Shown: positions 27,783-41,071 of the stretch, piece after piece
How the letters are laid out: every line of letters begins with the position of its first letter
Numbering within the stretch: position 1 is the first letter of the stretch
From: Anopheles merus
Taxonomy: Eukaryota > Arthropoda > Insecta > Diptera > Culicidae
Reading direction: 5' to 3'
DNA length: 64,000 bases
Assembly: GCF_017562075.2 (NCBI RefSeq)
Contig: NC_054082.1
Coordinates: 54,748,681-54,812,680 of the forward strand
Made by a program: the position numbers and the translations under genes
The notes under the pieces: generated by a model
The model's input: only the letters and a program-made list of their open reading frames with translations
What the model was told of the DNA's origin: nothing
Database searches by the model: none

Positions 27783-27910
27783 ATTCTCTTGTTTAGCATA
27801 ACAACCATTGTCGGTCAAGGCCTGCCTGTACCACTACGTATGGGAGTATGGTTCATTCGGGGCGTGAGCCCATGACGGACATGTTGTTAAATCGTACCAG
27901 TTCACGACTA
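27783..27910 (-). mobile_element. SINE200-type SINE, internally deleted, 3' part
   Basis: The reverse strand shows the SINE 3' half (CCGACAATGGTTGTTATG, with a decayed tail), a deletion of about 65 bp that joins CCATACGTAG to TGGTACAGG, and then the tRNA-like half with box B altered to GGGCTCACGCC. It ends at a TA where a Tc1-type element is inserted; the remaining 5' end is at 29572-29586. Confidence 0.8.
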
Positions 27911-29571
27911 CAGCCAGTCCAAAAAGTATTCGTCTAGCTGAATATTTTACAGAAAAAGGCGAATTATGGCCGCAATACGTATGGAGCGATAAAAGTAATG
28001 ATGAGGTTTGATAAAGGGACCATCGATACACATGTTTTGCTCAAAAATAAGCATTTAAATAGTGCAATAGCAACCAAAATACATAAAAAACTAAAAAAAG
28101 TCGTTTGATGGGCGCGCAAAAAGTATTCGTCCATCTAGCTTTTTAATTATTTACGCTGGACACACACTACGTAGACGTGAATTAAATTTATTATTATCAA
28201 TCTGCTGGTGACTTCCCTCTAAATTAATGCATTTCTGTTGTTTCAATTGGACTTCAAGCGGTCAGAGAGGCACTAAAAGCGGGGGAGTTAAATGATTGGA
28301 GCATGATGGCGAACATCGTATATTTAACTTATGCATAACCTATCCTTCTCATTTTTGAAGGTTACAAAAGGTGTGGGAGACCTCGTTCCTTCATTTGATC
28401 AGAGTTTGGCCATTTTTCTGACACTAATTGTGTTACAAACTGCCATGTAAGCAGCCATTCTTGACGGTTAATCTAACGAAAGAAGCGGTTTAATGTCCAA
28501 AACATAAAATTTTACCAAGGAATCAATGCATTTTGTGATGGCCAATAAGATCAGGAAAAGAGATGGGTCACATTTGGTTGATGGGTGCTGCATTTCATCG
28601 TAGCTGGTCATGTAATAGCTTGAATGAGTGAGTTGTTACAAACATGTTTTGTTTGAATAATACCATACACAGAAAGTGGCCAAATCTGTTAAGGTGCATC
28701 AAATAATGCAGGAATTTATTTCAAATTAGGTTCTACTAACATTTTAAAACATGTTTAAATCGCCAAGGTCATACGGCCGACGTCTACCATAGCAAAAGCA
28801 GTCTACTAAGTTGCAGCAACAAACTCTCGTGTAACGGTAGCACTATGGTGTCATGATACTAGGACTCAGTGAGGAAAGGTGAGCTAGAAAAATGATTCAA
28901 AATGATTGGAGACGAGATGGGGAAACATATTAATGCAGTTTTTAAGTACTTTGAGTCCTAGTTCTGAAAAAAAATACTTAAAAATGTATTACATGTTTCA
29001 AGAACAGTCGAGCTGGAGAACATACAGAGCATTGTCATCTGCTCGAAACACCAAACCAGCTAAAACCAAACTGATGAAAATGATTTAGTAGACTCTCAAT
29101 ATGGTATCAGTGGCCATTTTTCAATTGAACTTGGCCACGTAGTCCGGAAATGCAATATTTCTATCAGAGGATAATTGTAACAAGTCTTGTAGGATGAGTG
29201 GATCAAAAATACGCCTTTTTAAGGATCAAATGAGTTCTTGCGTTGTGCAAGTAGTCACCAATAGTTATAAATGCATTAAGAAACAAGATCAGGACATTTT
29301 TTGATTCCATAACCTTTGTTTTCATACGCATATTACGCCAAAGGTCTGATGGACGAATACTTTTTGCGCTCCCCTTAAACGATTTTTTTTAGTTTTTTAT
29401 GTATTTTGGTTGCTATTGCACTATTTAAATGCTTATTTTTTAGTAAAACGTGTGTATTGATGGTCCCTTTATCAAACCCCATGACTACTTTTACCACCCC
29501 ATGCCTATTGCGGCCATAATTCGCCTTTTTCTGCAAAATATTCAGCTAGACGAATACTTTTTAACTGACTG
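27911..29571. mobile_element. Tc1-type DNA transposon with IR/DR ends, degenerate (copy 1)
   Basis: A 1661-bp element between TA dinucleotides (27909-27910 and 29572-29573). Its terminal inverted repeats are about 225 bp. Each arm carries the motif CAAAAAGTATTCGTC twice in direct orientation, at the outer end (27919-27939, 29543-29563) and the inner end (28117-28140, 29349-29366). That is the IR/DR layout known from Tc1 subgroups such as Sleeping Beauty and Minos. The interior matches copy 2 in opposite orientation, but I cannot read a transposase or a DDE triad in any frame. The longest frame (28906-29088) is not recognisable. The copy is therefore a dead or non-autonomous member. Confidence 0.8.
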
Positions 29572-29586
29572 TATATCACCAGACCA
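29572..29586 (-). mobile_element. 5' end remnant of the SINE split by the Tc1-type element
   Basis: TATATCACCAGACC matches the reverse complement of the SINE 5' end (GGTCTGGTGGTA in the copy at 20269). It continues the SINE interrupted at 27910. Confidence 0.7.
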
Positions 29587-30708
29587 ACCCACTTCTATTA
29601 AATACTCTACAATATCAATTGCAATTTTATATTTCAGTAGCGAGTCGCTGGACAAACGTTTCTCTAGTATTTATCCTATCACAAGCCGTTCAAAAACATC
29701 GCCTGGTAAACATAGCTTGAAGCTACAGAAGGAACCCTACAAATGTTACAACAAATATATTCTTCCACTTTAATCTTTTTTTATATATTCTAAATCGCTT
29801 TAAACCATTCCATACACACAAAGCGAGAGATGTTCGCCTTCACTCAAGTGGATTGATCCTCGTCCACCAGTCGCGCCCTGTCAATACTTATATTGCTTGT
29901 CATGCTTGACGCCCACCAAGTCTAATCCCATCTTCATCGGATAACACATAGAGACCGTGCCGTAGCCCTTGACTCATTCTTTTCGTTCACAAAACATTAG
30001 AACCGACTCTGGGTCCTAAAATGGTACACCACATCCTGCCGTCCTTGATAAGCATGCAGGTTTATGGAAGCATATTGAAACTGGCACTAAATCTCAGCCA
30101 TGCGTCGGCCTTTCAGGATGCACGATGCTAATACATAAATCCATCCTAGGATGACACGGTCCTCAGCCATTACGTAGGTGTACCAAGCAAGCAATCCTAA
30201 CCCAAGCACAGCAATCCGTTTGCTTGAAATAGTCAACTCCACAGAAACACGATTCGGAGAAATCAACAACGGTACGGCGGAAAAAGCTCTCTGATACACG
30301 CATACTGGAACAACTGGCATGAAACAATACTCCGACAAATCCGATATACTCTTCAACCGTAAGGACACATGGATTGCGGTGATTCTGGCCACACCGTGAC
30401 TTAAGAAGGAGGTTGTGCGTTTTATCGATTCACCATCTGTCGGTTTTTATGCGCTTCAAGTTGGCCTGAAAGTCGAAAACGTTTATTTGACGGTCCTGTC
30501 CCTCATCCTCTCTAAAAGGTGCCGGTTGGATTTCGTTGTTCTTAGCTTTACGTGATAGCTAAAGCCAATTCCTGGAATGATACGAGATTTGACTCTATAC
30601 AGTATCACAAGCATGAGTTTAACGCGTCCACGTGGTGGCAATGGTTCAACTCCGGTTACTCGCGCTGACTTGTTAAAGCAAATAAAATTAGGTCTCCCAG
30701 TATGACTA

Positions 30709-30800
30709 CACCTCTCTCTTTATCTCTTTCTCTCGCCCTCCCTCTATCTATCTCTCAATCTCTCTTTCTCTCACCCTCTTTGTCGTTTTTTCTTTCTGTC
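30709..30800 (+). repeat. CT-rich polypyrimidine tract
   Basis: Imperfect TCTC repeats with CCC interruptions. Confidence 0.8.
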
Positions 30801-32076
30801 TATCGTTTTTTTCTCTACATATCATGCTTTTTCTCTTACTTCTACCATCTTTCACTAATTTTCCACCATGCAGTAATTCAAGAAGCCTGCATCGGATTGG
30901 ATCAGACCGCAAGGACCTAGAATAGGAATGGACAGGCAGAGAACAATCATTGGATTGGCCGTATCGATAAATTTATTTGACACAATTATCTCCACGTGAG
31001 GTAACGCATGGCCGAGAAGCCGATACCATGAACTGGGAGAAGAAATGGCAAGAAATGGCTTATCGAGAAACATAAGCCCCCCAGTAAAATAAAGATTCTT
31101 TCCCTCCAGAACTCCAGAATTCCAATGGTGAAGCGCAGCAATATGATATTAATACGAATCTGAGAGTGCTATTCCATCCTACCATCGCAGTGTTCCTTCC
31201 CTTCTACACATATTTTCTCTGCATCGGACAATGATGAAGCCAGCCGGAAGTAGTCATTCTAAGATAGTTTGTTTCCTTTTTTTGGCTTTACGCATGAGCC
31301 GGTTTGTACTTCAGGGAAGAGGGCCATTCCACGACAACCTCTAAAGCAGGAAGACTGATGCCTTTCTTTTTTATCGCTATCACATTGAATTCGATTTGTC
31401 AGTAGTTGCCGTTTTATCGTGCGCATTTTTTCCCCCTGCTATTCTGAATTTCAATCGAATTCACAAGACACCGGAAGATATTATATCTTTTTCAGAGCTG
31501 TGTTTTTCAATCCTACGCATGCTCGAGGGGTCGATAAAACTGTTCACGGTGGGCACTCTTTGAATCTTTGAACAACGGCAACGGTATGTGTTAAATATTA
31601 AAATAAATATTAACGGTCAATTCGATGGCACAGTGGTGTTTTCCGTCAATCCCAGTAGAGGACACTATCGAAGTGGAGTCGTGCTGATAACGATCGGGCC
31701 GATAGCACGAAAATTCCCGAACGTGGCAAAAGTTACGATCTTTAGCCATTCTTTCACCGATCCCCGAACCAAGCGACTGAATTTTTAGCTACAATAAACT
31801 AACGTTGCTTGAAAAACGCTTGTGTATCTAATATTGATTGTACATTCGGGTGAAAGAAAGAATTCTGTTGATAACGTCTCAACAGTATGTGTCCATTTTT
31901 GTGACATAGAATATTTATCTACAATCGTCTCCTGAATTGCACCTCCTACTTTTCTTAAGAAATCAATAGAAATCAACATTTTAAGGACGTCGAAGAGAAG
32001 TTTGCAAGAGGGAAAATAACAAAACCAGTTGCGTCTTATTTGGCATCCTTAATCTAATTCAAGCTAATTAATCTAA

Positions 32077-32286
32077 GCCGGTCTCGTAGTACAGTCGTCA
32101 ACTCGTACGACTTAACAACATGCCCGTCATGGGTTCAAGCCCCAAATGGACCGTGCCGCCATACGTAGGACTGACTATTCTGCTATGGGGGGATCAATAA
32201 GTCACTGAAAGCCAAGCCCACAAGTATATTGGTACAGGCAGGCCTTGACCGAAAACGGTTGTTGAGCCAAAAGAAGAAGAAGAAGA
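32077..32286 (+). mobile_element. SINE200-type SINE, full length
   Basis: About 210 bp with box B GGGTTCAAGCC and a tail of five GAA units. The likely duplication is AATCTAA at 32070-32076 and 32287-32293. Confidence 0.9.
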
Positions 32287-35200
32287 AATCTAATTCACGG
32301 AAAAGATCAACGATATCACCAGAGGAGCTGTAATCCTATGTCATCACTAAATTAGCATCAAACATCAACAACTTGCGGAGAGTGCCTAGAGATTTTAAAA
32401 GATGTTAAAAATAAATACAAAAATGTAATTACAAATTAAGAAACAATCTCAGCTAGAACTTATACAATGCTGAGGCATCGTATTTGTTTGAACATTCTTT
32501 CATATAACCATAAAACAATGAAAAAAATATTTAGTGATACTGCACACTTTACGAGTTTAATGGTTCCTCTGCTTAACTAGCAGTAAGAAACACATTAATT
32601 CATTTGATAAACCCTTCGCAGGAAAAAAATTGAGGCTCTAGCAGCTTTATCTGCACATGACCAGAGTAACAACTTAACGCTCTGACAGGCATAACTGAAA
32701 ACATTAAATTTGGAGAACGCGAACGCGATACTTGAATGATCAAAACTTTTCAAACAACTACCCTACCACGACTCTTTATCCATTATCACTCGACCGTTAA
32801 ACAACGCCAAATCATCGACAAATCATCGCTGTCACAGACAAAGACCACTAGAAATAGACCACTCGCCCGCACCGGAACCGCACTGTCAGTGGCGGGGAGT
32901 AACTGTTGACAGAAGCTGACAGGAAATTATTTCCCATTCCATTCATGAATACGTGGGAAAGAAAGAGTACGGGAAGCTGGAAAAAGAAGCAGCAGGAATT
33001 TATCACGCCTCAAGACGTTCGTCTGAAGAATGCAAAATGCCAACCCTCCCGGCATCCAACGCAACGAACTCTCCAGTGCAGGAGATGAGCTTTATCGCGG
33101 TGACGAGGTCGAGATTCGAGCGATTGAGTGGTGGACTCCTAGGCAACGCCAAGTGTAAGAAGCAAAAGAGCACGAAACAGTACAGTACACAGCCATTCCC
33201 TTCACAGACCTTTAACTTGGCTTAGGTTAAGGATTTACGCTACCACCATCATCAGTTCGTCCCTCATCGTGCCCCTTTTGCAGAGCCTTATACAAGCAAA
33301 CGCCATTCGGATACCAACGCCCAACGGTTCTGCGGTCCGTTTCCGGGACGCTCCCGTCCGATGGCAGATCAAAGGCGTCTAAACTTCTCTCAGCTACGTC
33401 TACTACGTAGTCCCCCCGCAACATTGGCATCGTTTCAGCAGCCAACCCAACCCATACAGCCTGTAACCGGTTCCGTTCCAAGAATGCTCTACCACGACGA
33501 CTCCTCTGCTCCTTAACGGCTTTCCGTTTGACCTTCCGGGGTGCGAATATTTCTGTCCTACCCTTCCTGTTCTGCTTCCTCTATCAAGCCCATCAGCCGT
33601 ACGATGTATAATTCATGAAAACTTATGCCTCGTCAGAATTCTGAAACTAATCACACGGATGTCTTGCCTCATAGCAAGAAGGCATCAGGAAGTGGAGAGT
33701 GACACTTCTGTCTCACTCTCCGCTCATGGTAGCGAAAACTTGAAAAACCTTCCACTTTGCGGGTCTGTATCGCCGAATGCAAGGCTCGGCAAAACTGCTT
33801 TAACTTCCTATTGATGATGGTGCTAATGTAGCTCTAACATCATCTTCAAAGAATTTCCCAAGCTGTCCGTATTTTGGAGGGTGGAGCTGTGCTTAAGTTG
33901 AAGCAATTACCGAAGCATTCATCTTTTGCTCACGCAAAACGCCCTTTACACCGGTAGGAGAGTGCGAACGGTTCCGGCGGTATGGTAATGTAATCCGAAC
34001 CCAGCCCTATGTGCATGCCTCGGGACCTGCACACAGACACTGCGTGAAAATGTAATTAAGTTTAAATAGCGTTTATTGCTGTAGGAAGTTCCTCGGCGTC
34101 GGGTGCCGAATTCCTCAGTAGCCTGCAAACGATGCCAAAAGCAATTTTTGAAGCATAAGCAAAACCCCTTTTCGACACTGCACAAGCAAACAGCAACACC
34201 ATGCTGGAAAATTAGCTTCCAAGAAGCAATCATCCACAGTGGTTGCCCAACTGTCGAAAGCATGCAGTATAACCGAATTTTATGTTCCTTCACCCATTAT
34301 CTGCATTACCCTGCAGCTGTTTCTCATCTGTACTGTAGCGTCCCACAGAATACCTGATTGCAATCGAATTGGCTTCAATTACATCCTTTCGATTTTCACA
34401 TTCAACGTACTGCATTTAAGGGCATCGCCATGTAACTTTGTTCTTCTGCTTTTTGTACAGACTAAAGCTATTACAGTATTTTGACGATTGTATCATACTT
34501 AACTGTGTCAATCGATTCGTAAAATGAAATCATTCAATAGTGGATTCATGCAATAGTTGAAAGAGGGTATTTATTCTCTAAGGTTTTGCTTAAAACTGCA
34601 CAATACACTATTTTCTAGTGATATATGCGAATGGATACAATGGAACAAATCCATACCGAAATGATACTTGAAAATTATCTGATATCTATATTTTGTAACA
34701 TTTAATAGAAAAACTTTTCCCCATCTGAGCAACTATTCATAATATGCCATTGAGAAAAAAACATTATAATTATTTTTTTATATTTTTTTATTGTACGTAC
34801 CATATTCACCATTACATCTTTTCATTTAATTCCTCCACAAAATTACACTACTATAAAATTTCACATTAAATTGAATGATAAAAGCTTCTCACACAAAACA
34901 TTGCAAGCTAGGCCAGCAAGAGGCAAAACACGCAAATTCTTCGGACTATGTCACGTTTTTTTCACGGCGCATGACACTTGCACTTGTTCTGCTGACAATT
35001 TCCATTTTTAGGCCACTAAAAGTAATGAAAAAAAAAACAGAATCACCAACGGAATGAACCGCTTTCACGCATTCTATCAATTCTTCCTTTAAACGGGTGA
35101 CCCGCTTTCCAGCACTCTTCAAACCATCCACTTTCCCACCCTATCCCTTCACATACACTCACTGACTCACTGAGCAAATAATTTCCCGAAGCTAATACTT

Positions 35201-38200
35201 CCCCATAAATTATCGTTATTATGTTGCCCTTTAGCCTATCGTATGCTTTAAACGTACCACAACATCGATCTCGATGTTTCATGAGAGCCAACTAATTCAA
35301 ATATTATGCAAATATATGGATCTGCTTCCTCCTTACATCAATGAGCTGAGTGAGCAAATTTATGTCCTTGCCTTCGTTGTATTACCCTCTCACACTGTCA
35401 TTCTTGCTAGCGTGTTGCAAATCGTCTTCGATATCACTGTTGCAAATGGGGCAGAATAGCCGCGAAGCTACCTGTTTCCTGCTTCCGGCTTACACCGTAC
35501 CATGTTTGAACAGTCGTCGAGGACCGGAAATATCCTGATTCAAGGTTGGTTGCTTGCAGTAGGGAGCAAATTCCAATTAACCTTCAAACAAAACTCTTTC
35601 TTTGGAAAACCGAAAAGCCGCTGTTGCTCGGTAATAGCTTCCAGTAAAGGAAAATAAATTTTCCACTAAAGAAAGCACAATTGGAAAACGTGTCTAGAAT
35701 GATAAAGCTTCACCCAGGTGGTCCCATATTCAGGTTAACCTATTAATCGTTCCCGAGCAACGCAGGTTACGTGCTGAATCCGTACCCGGTATAGGTACAG
35801 TTAAATCGCTCGGCGTCCCGCTGTTTGCAATCAGATTTTCCATAATATTTTTTTTGCGTTGAACTCGATTACGATAATTTGTATCCATGAGAAAACTCCT
35901 GAATAAATATTCTTATTGGAACTGAAGTGGAACCAAAGAAACAATTTTCTTTAATTATTTGACTGAGACTTTATTGTATGATGAGTAGGCAATCAGGCTG
36001 CGATTGGGAAGTTATGATACCAATCAGTTTTTACCATTTAAAAAATAGTTGCCATTTTTCACACTCTTGTTTCTATTTTTTAAGTCACTTATTTACAACG
36101 ATGCGAAATGTGTTAAAAAAGTACCTCTTAATCTAGCAAACTCATAGACATTTTTAAAATACATCCTCACACGTACACTCATCATAAATGCAAACCTTTT
36201 CACTGAATAAAACGTGCTGCCGTACGGACATCCCTTTTCCGATTTCATTTCATTTGTTTCGCCCTCTCCACAGCACACATCAACAAAAGCGGTTGTGTTA
36301 AAGCCCAAACAAACTTTCCACATCGATCGCTACATTCAAAAAAAAAATCACAGCGCTGCAAATCAACTTGCCCCTGGACTGAATAAACAAAACCGAGATC
36401 CTGCCCTCGAGTCCGACTGATGGACACCTCCAACAAATAGTAAACAAGATTTTTTTCCTGAACACCACCAGCACAATGAATGAGTAGTTGCGAATTTCTC
36501 TTGTTACAGGGGAGTTAAAAATTAATCCAATTTCAAACCTAACCGCTCGTCTTTTGTGGACTTTTCCTACCCCTATGGGAAAAGCTTTCCGGGGATGTAA
36601 ACAGAGCAGCACGAGTTGTGTACGACCGATGCGTTCGTACACGCTCTGCAACACAGGTCGAACGCAGAACAAAATGGAGCGAAATATTACGCAAACGTGT
36701 GGAAAAACAACACCGCACTATGTTCTGTCTGAATTCGTACCAATTCTGGTCATGCAGTTCATGAACAGACCGTGAAACTATACTAGGTATGGTTGTTGGC
36801 TATGAATGGCATGAAGGAAGGAAAGCTACAATCAACCAAAGTGCATTCTAACGACGAATACACAGCCCAACACACACACAGACAACTACTGCCGTCCAAA
36901 CATCCAAGCTTCTTGCTGTTGAAGGTACACATACTAGATAGTATCGTCAAATGCAGGCGCGATACCCAAACAACTAGCTGAAAAAGGGAAACACCGTAAA
37001 CGTTAATACAAGCTCTCTTGAAAAACTCAAATGAGGTAAAAAAGTCCATCCATGACCCTTTTTTACATGCAACAGGACAAATGCAACAGGAATAACAGGA
37101 TACAATGTTATTTGTTGAATTGTTTGTTTCGTTGTCCTTTTGCCTGTTGGCTTATTTTCACTTCATACCGCTTACCCCTTTCACATATTATATACATAAC
37201 ACAGGCTTGCGTTAAGAGCCTTTCATACACAGGCTACAGCATGAAATTGTTTAACCAACATGTGCACATACCTCAACAAGTTAACATACACTTTAAAAGG
37301 GGCTTTTGCTTGAAACCCCAAATTCGAAATTTGTACATTCGTTCAAAGAAAAGCAGCTGTGATGAACTGTCGCGAATGTGTCAAGCTTTTCCTTAACATG
37401 TATGCCATGAAAGAAAAAAGACTATTGAAACCTAGAACGCATAAATATATACTACTATTACAATAAAATGTTGCAAAGTTTGCCATAAATGTATCAAACT
37501 GGATTTTGATACCTTTGCTCACGACGATCTAAAATCAAACTATTCATTTTCTACAATATCTATTTCATATATTTTGAACAGTAGCTATAACACAACTGCA
37601 CGCATCATTCCATAGTAAACCCCGAACTGCATTCAAATCACTACTATCTGTCCCATACACACAGTAAGGAAATTGTTTGTACCAGTATAAATGCCCCTTT
37701 AGATACTGGCACAATGCAAATCCAATCAACTTCATCTTCTCAGGATTTCATCCACAACGGGATGCCATCCGAGCTATGCACATACACACATGCATAGAGC
37801 CCATGTCGACGAAGAAAAATAATGCAACAACAAACGGCTCAGCTGATGTTATAGTTGCCGAACAGATTTTCGTTTTATTTCCGTCAAATCAACGCATAAG
37901 TGGCCTGATTGAATGAAACCGAATGCAATAGAATTGAGCAAACCTGTCAACTATTCCCAGAGCGTGCCAAACCCGTTCGACTCTGCTGACATCATCGAAT
38001 TTCTACCATCATGCGGTCCACAGAGGAGAGACATTGCTCCCGTATGGTTAGGATTGGCTTTGAACTGCACCGCAACTGTATACGGTTGGTGTGTCCTGCT
38101 AAGTGAAGGCGAATACTTTCCTTGGACTATATCTAAAGAATCTGTACCATACGGACGGTCCTTTCTATTACTTCTTCACGGAAGGCTTCTGGCAAGGAAA

Positions 38201-39794
38201 TATACTTCTCTTAAGTACGGGCAACATACAGACCGCAGCTCTGCTGGAGCTCTTTTGGGAACGATACAGTACGAGCAACCACAGCCATGACATCTATGAT
38301 GATAATCACACAAACGTTCGGCAAATATGCAAAGTTGCAACCAAAATCGCATTCAAACTCATGCTGCAGTATTGCCTTAGAACATGAAAGAAGCTAAGGG
38401 TGAAGGAAAGGATCGAATTGAGAGGAAAATTGCTCGTTTATTACAGTTTTGCAAATGCCACCAACTTGCGAGACCCATTTCTGTCCTGTTATTGTCGTTC
38501 GAAATCGGTCGTTATGTCGCATAGTCGCTACATTTGCCCGTAACACACAAGTCTGCTCTACTGTTGAGGTTTTCGGCAAGGACGAGTTTGGTGGTTTGCA
38601 GTTTACTTAAATAGTTCCTGAATTTCAACTCTTTTACTGCTCCTATCATTATCGCATTTTAATCTCTTACTAGAAACATACGTAGCTGTATAGCTGTATA
38701 AGATCACAATGGTCATACTACGACAAAACAAACAGTTAATATTATTCATATTTAATTTTTAATTGTTCGTATCTTTCCATTAAATATGGGTTATAATATT
38801 CGAAAACGAGCATTTCATTATTGTTGACTTCATGTGAGTTAGTGGAATAAAGAAACCAGAAAAAAGTTAATGAAGCAAATTGGTGTTTTTTTTCTTACCG
38901 AGAGTATCTTGTGAACAGTACAAAAGCAACTGGACAATCCCCAAGCGAAATTTTCTAGGAAAATGAATTTGCAAATGGTCGAAAAATCGATTGACCTATT
39001 GATGCCAGCCAAAGCATTACGGACAGTCAGACCAAAAGGATCACGGTAATTGGCCTTCGCCTTGGGTGGCTGGCATCGTCCCGCATGTTTCCCATGAATA
39101 ACTGATAACTCTGATGTGTCTATTGTAAGATTATTATGGAAGGTACACTAAATGTGAGAGAGAATAACCAAACGACCGTCTAAACATGCAAGAGAAAACA
39201 TTGATACAGTCGGTGACCTGACTGAAGCGTTGATACAGTTTATACATAAAACTGCAGTTCGATCCCTCGCGATTGTATAACATTCTTACAACATGAGCTG
39301 TTATCTTTTGATTTATGTGTCTCGTATTTCTTTTCACCAAAATTTACTCACAGTAATTTAAATCATAAACATCAACATTGACGTACTTGAAGTTTACTTA
39401 TTATAAATACATCACCGTATAGGTGATGTTCATAAGTTGTAGAAAAATATACTTTCATGACTGAGTAAAAGCAAAACATAATTCAAATTAACATTTATCA
39501 AAGCTTTGGTTTAGTTTCCTTCTCACGTGCACTGTTCGCACATAACATGCTTTACATTATTAAAGATTGTTTCAATATCCATACAATTTATACTGCCATC
39601 CATTACATACTTATTTACTTACCAAGCACTGAAAACACTTTCTACTCATGAGCTGCTACACAACAAACCAACTATTAAAGTTTGCGTGTACTGCCGCAAA
39701 TACGTTTACGCGTGATAGAAAACATTACGCCTCGTTAGCACATCGCTCGGAAACTTGCATAGAACTCACCCATCTAATCCGTTTTATAGCACAA

Positions 39795-39814
39795 TGTGTG
39801 TGTGTGTGTGTGTA
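39795..39814 (+). repeat. (TG)n microsatellite
   Basis: About nine TG dinucleotides. Confidence 0.9.
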
Positions 39815-40878
39815 TTTGGTTTTTCGAATGTGTGTGAACGTTGTGGTTTGACATGGGTAGTGATAACATGTGAGACTAAATTACCCATCGTGCCCTGTTT
39901 CCTTCACAGATAATCGGCTTTCTGGAATCGGAGCTGGCAGTAGGCTTTCTCCCCGTACCCACGATTCTTGAAGCTCATATCCCATGCGCTATCTACATTT
40001 AGTAAAGTACGTGAAAACTTCGGAACCTTTGCTTCATATAAACAATACCACTCAAAAGGCAAACGGATGTACCTGCAGGGCCTATGTCTCGAAAGGTTCA
40101 CCTGAGGGCCGCACTTACGCCTACAAAACCCTCATTTTACAGTGAGCGTTAAGCACATAGAGAAACTCCTGTATCTTGCCATCCATGCGAGAACCCTTCT
40201 ACCACTCCGAATGCTGGGCAGGAAATCTCAGCAGGCCAAACTGTCAAAAGTAGTTGCCGGATATTCAAACAACACCTAGCTGACATCGAGGACAACTCCC
40301 CTCATCTACACCAACCAAGGAATGGCGGCCAACCGCGACTTTTCCGCAAATCTTGTCGTCAACTCGTTCACTTGCCTCGACTGGGAGCAGTTGATTGTTG
40401 TGGTACCAGCAGGCATTGTAGTGCCGGAAAATTGTCGGAAACAATTAGTTCAACTTTTGGTAAACACCACATACCCTTCGCAAACCCTTCCAACCCTTGA
40501 GTTAGAGAATAAATAGTGTGAATGTACGAACCGAAGCGCTACTACAGAACCGTCCCTATTCTTATTAACTCACTAACTTACTGGCCGTTGGAATGGAATT
40601 CTTCTCGGAATCAAATTTTGCGAAACAGTTCGCAACTCCAACGTTAGCTTCCCAGCGCCTGAGCCAATTATTAGAGCCTCTTCTGTGCTCTGACTTCGGC
40701 CTTCAGCTGGACACATGTTTGTTAAACAGTTGTTTAAAAACATGTAAAATAATTATTATTATTTACGGAATGTGCAAGCAAATTAAACATTATTAATAGC
40801 ATACGTGTAGTTTTGGCGAGCATTACATACTCATCGTTCCAAGTGAGTAAATAATAATTCCAATTTTGTAGATTGTTT

Positions 40879-41071
40879 TCTTCTTCTTCTATTTGGCGTA
40901 CTGTCCTACGCGGACATACCGGCCTATACAGGCTTTCGAGACTTAATTCATGACCAAGCAGCCGGATAGTCAATCCTTGCTACGGGGGGGACGGTCCATT
41001 CTAGGGTTGAACCTATGACGGACATGTTATTGAGTCGTTCGAGTTGACGACTCTAGCACGAGACCGCCCCC
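40879..41071 (-). mobile_element. Diverged SINE, second family
   Basis: The reverse strand has the same tRNA-like head (box B GGTTCAACCCT) and GAAGAAGAAG tail as the other SINEs. The 3' body is different, containing TCTCGAAAGCCTGTATAGG and TGTCCGCGTAGGAC. Target duplication AGATTGTTT is at 40870-40878 and 41072-41080. A related fragment is at 63730-63870. Confidence 0.85.

Noticed and set aside
30087..30392. 101-codon hydrophobic minus-strand frame that might suggest a chemoreceptor fragment
   Set aside because: No family motif could be identified, and hydrophobic chance frames are common in AT-rich DNA.
33227..33481. 84-codon minus-strand frame in a GC-richer patch
   Set aside because: No recognisable domain, and no convincing splice sites at its borders.
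37913..38290. 125-codon plus-strand frame
   Set aside because: No domain, no transcript signals, and a competing frame overlaps it; likely chance.
39904..40518. Adjacent frames on opposite strands (RYIRLPFEWYCLYEAKVPKF on minus; NSFTCLDWEQLIVVVPAG on plus)
   Set aside because: They look slightly coding-like but match no family I know; the minus frame begins at GTG, and neither has splice support.
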